This document shows positions 13,485 through 14,250 of a DNA stretch of 14,250 nt, in pieces (within the stretch, counting starts at the first letter, position 1; every line of letters begins with the position of its first letter). Source of the DNA: an uncultured Clostridia bacterium (GTDB lineage: Bacteria; Bacillota; Clostridia; Oscillospirales; Acutalibacteraceae). The notes beneath the pieces were generated by a model. It searched no databases. It was not told where the DNA came from and saw only the letters and a list, made by a program, of their open reading frames with translations. The stretch is taken from assembly GCA_947567585.1 (NCBI GenBank), contig CANONE010000047.1:1-14250 (forward strand), read 5' to 3'. Position numbers and translations under genes: made by a program.

Positions 13485-14250
13485 TTGGACGGCAACAATG
13501 GTAAAAAGCTGCGCAGCCTGCTGCTCTATATTGGTATACCGGTGGTGGTGCTTTTCATCATCATCTTCCTTTTCAGCAACAGGGTCCCACAGGGGGCGGC
13601 CTATAAGTATTCAGACATACTGGACTATTTCGAGACCGGGAAGGTCACGGAATATTCTCTCAATCTGGGCACCGGCGAGATGGTGATGAAGCTGGACGAC
13701 GGCGCCACCGTTGGCTTTGTCATGCCCAGCGTGGACCTTTTCTACCGGGACGCGGGGGGATATATCCGAACCTACAATGAAGAACATCCGGATAAAAAGA
13801 TGGTGCAGGACATCACCCGGCCGGCGGAAACCAGCTGGCTGATCAGCCTCTTGCCCACCTTGATCCTCTTTGGCGGGCTCATCTTCTTTTGGGTCTTTAT
13901 GATGCGGCATCTGGGCGGGGCCGGAGGCGGCGACAAGCAGATGAACTTTGGCAAGGCCAAGATTAAACAGATGAGCGACGAAAAGCGAAAGACCACCTTC
14001 GCGGATGTGGCCGGAGCGGACGAAGAGAAGGAAGAGCTTCGGGAGATTGTGGAATTTCTGAAGAGCCCCGGCAAATACAATGCATTGGGGGCCCGTATCC
14101 CTAAGGGCGTACTGCTGGTAGGCCCTCCTGGCACAGGCAAGACCCTTTTGGCCCGGGCCGTGGCCGGAGAGGCGGGGGTCCCCTTCTTCTCCATTTCCGG
14201 CTCGGACTTTGTGGAGATGTTTGTGGGCGTGGGCGCGTCCCGTGTGCGGG
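13485..14250 (+). CDS. ftsH: ATP-dependent zinc metalloprotease FtsH, 5' part
   Basis: FtsH is a hexameric membrane AAA+ protease that degrades misfolded membrane proteins and some regulators. The frame runs off the right edge after 255 codons, so the rest of the AAA domain and the zinc protease domain (HEXXH) are not visible. The start is TTG at 13485, seven bases after AGGAGGG (13471-13477); no ATG lies before the first membrane helix. Residues about 11-31 (LLLYIGIPVVVLFIIIFLF) and about 117-140 are the two membrane segments flanking an extracytoplasmic region. A glycine-rich linker (144-149) leads to TTFADVAGADE and Walker A GPPGTGKT (213-220), then FFSISGSDFVEMFVGVGASR (234-253), all canonical. 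Confidence 0.96.
   Translation, partial: MDGNNGKKLRSLLLYIGIPVVVLFIIIFLFSNRVPQGAAYKYSDILDYFETGKVTEYSLNLGTGEMVMKLDDGATVGFVMPSVDLFYRDAGGYIRTYNEEHPDKKMVQDITRPAETSWLISLLPTLILFGGLIFFWVFMMRHLGGAGGGDKQMNFGKAKIKQMSDEKRKTTFADVAGADEEKEELREIVEFLKSPGKYNALGARIPKGVLLVGPPGTGKTLLARAVAGEAGVPFFSISGSDFVEMFVGVGASRVR

Overview
The window looks like chromosomal housekeeping DNA from a GC-rich, Gram-positive member of the Clostridia, most likely Oscillospiraceae or a related gut lineage. The evidence is strong AAGGAGG-type ribosome binding sites on most genes, frequent GTG and TTG starts, sigma-A type promoters, a clostridial IscS/IscU pair without the proteobacterial hsc genes, RNase J, a GdpP-type c-di-AMP phosphodiesterase, and the Firmicutes orders gdpP...rplI-dnaB and tilS-hpt-ftsH. 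The taxonomic placement is inference from content, not from a marker search.

Layout. Positions 1-328 hold no convincing gene, only one hairpin terminator. A membrane-anchored C39-family cysteine peptidase follows on the + strand (329-1129). It converges, over a long bidirectional hairpin terminator, on a minus-strand operon read from right to left: iscS (3700-2489), iscU (2310-1879), then a type 4 Fe-S uracil-DNA glycosylase (1848-1282). The iscS promoter carries a short inverted repeat across its spacer and -10 region. A 508-bp divergent gap holds that promoter and an excellent sigma-A promoter facing the other way, which drives RNase J (4209-6215). The RNase J has a long basic N-terminal extension with an AT-hook-like motif.

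The rest of the + strand is one long run: gdpP, a nucleoside phosphorylase, rplI, dnaB, tilS (overlapping dnaB), hpt, and the 5' part of ftsH, which runs off the window. A likely internal promoter lies in an AT-rich patch inside the end of tilS, which would give hpt-ftsH its own transcription. Three products handle nucleotides or nucleosides (GdpP, the phosphorylase, Hpt), and the others serve replication, translation, tRNA modification and membrane proteolysis.

The most notable non-coding signal is a dispersed element in four copies (A near 2335-2440, B near 6411-6550, C near 9832-9975, D near 10079-10152). Its conserved module is two adjacent hairpins ending in CGGCC, with compensatory base changes between copies. 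Three copies lie in the same orientation directly upstream of the ribosome binding sites of iscU, gdpP and dnaB. The fourth abuts the rplI stop codon in the opposite orientation. No rRNA, tRNA, CRISPR array, transposase or phage gene was seen.
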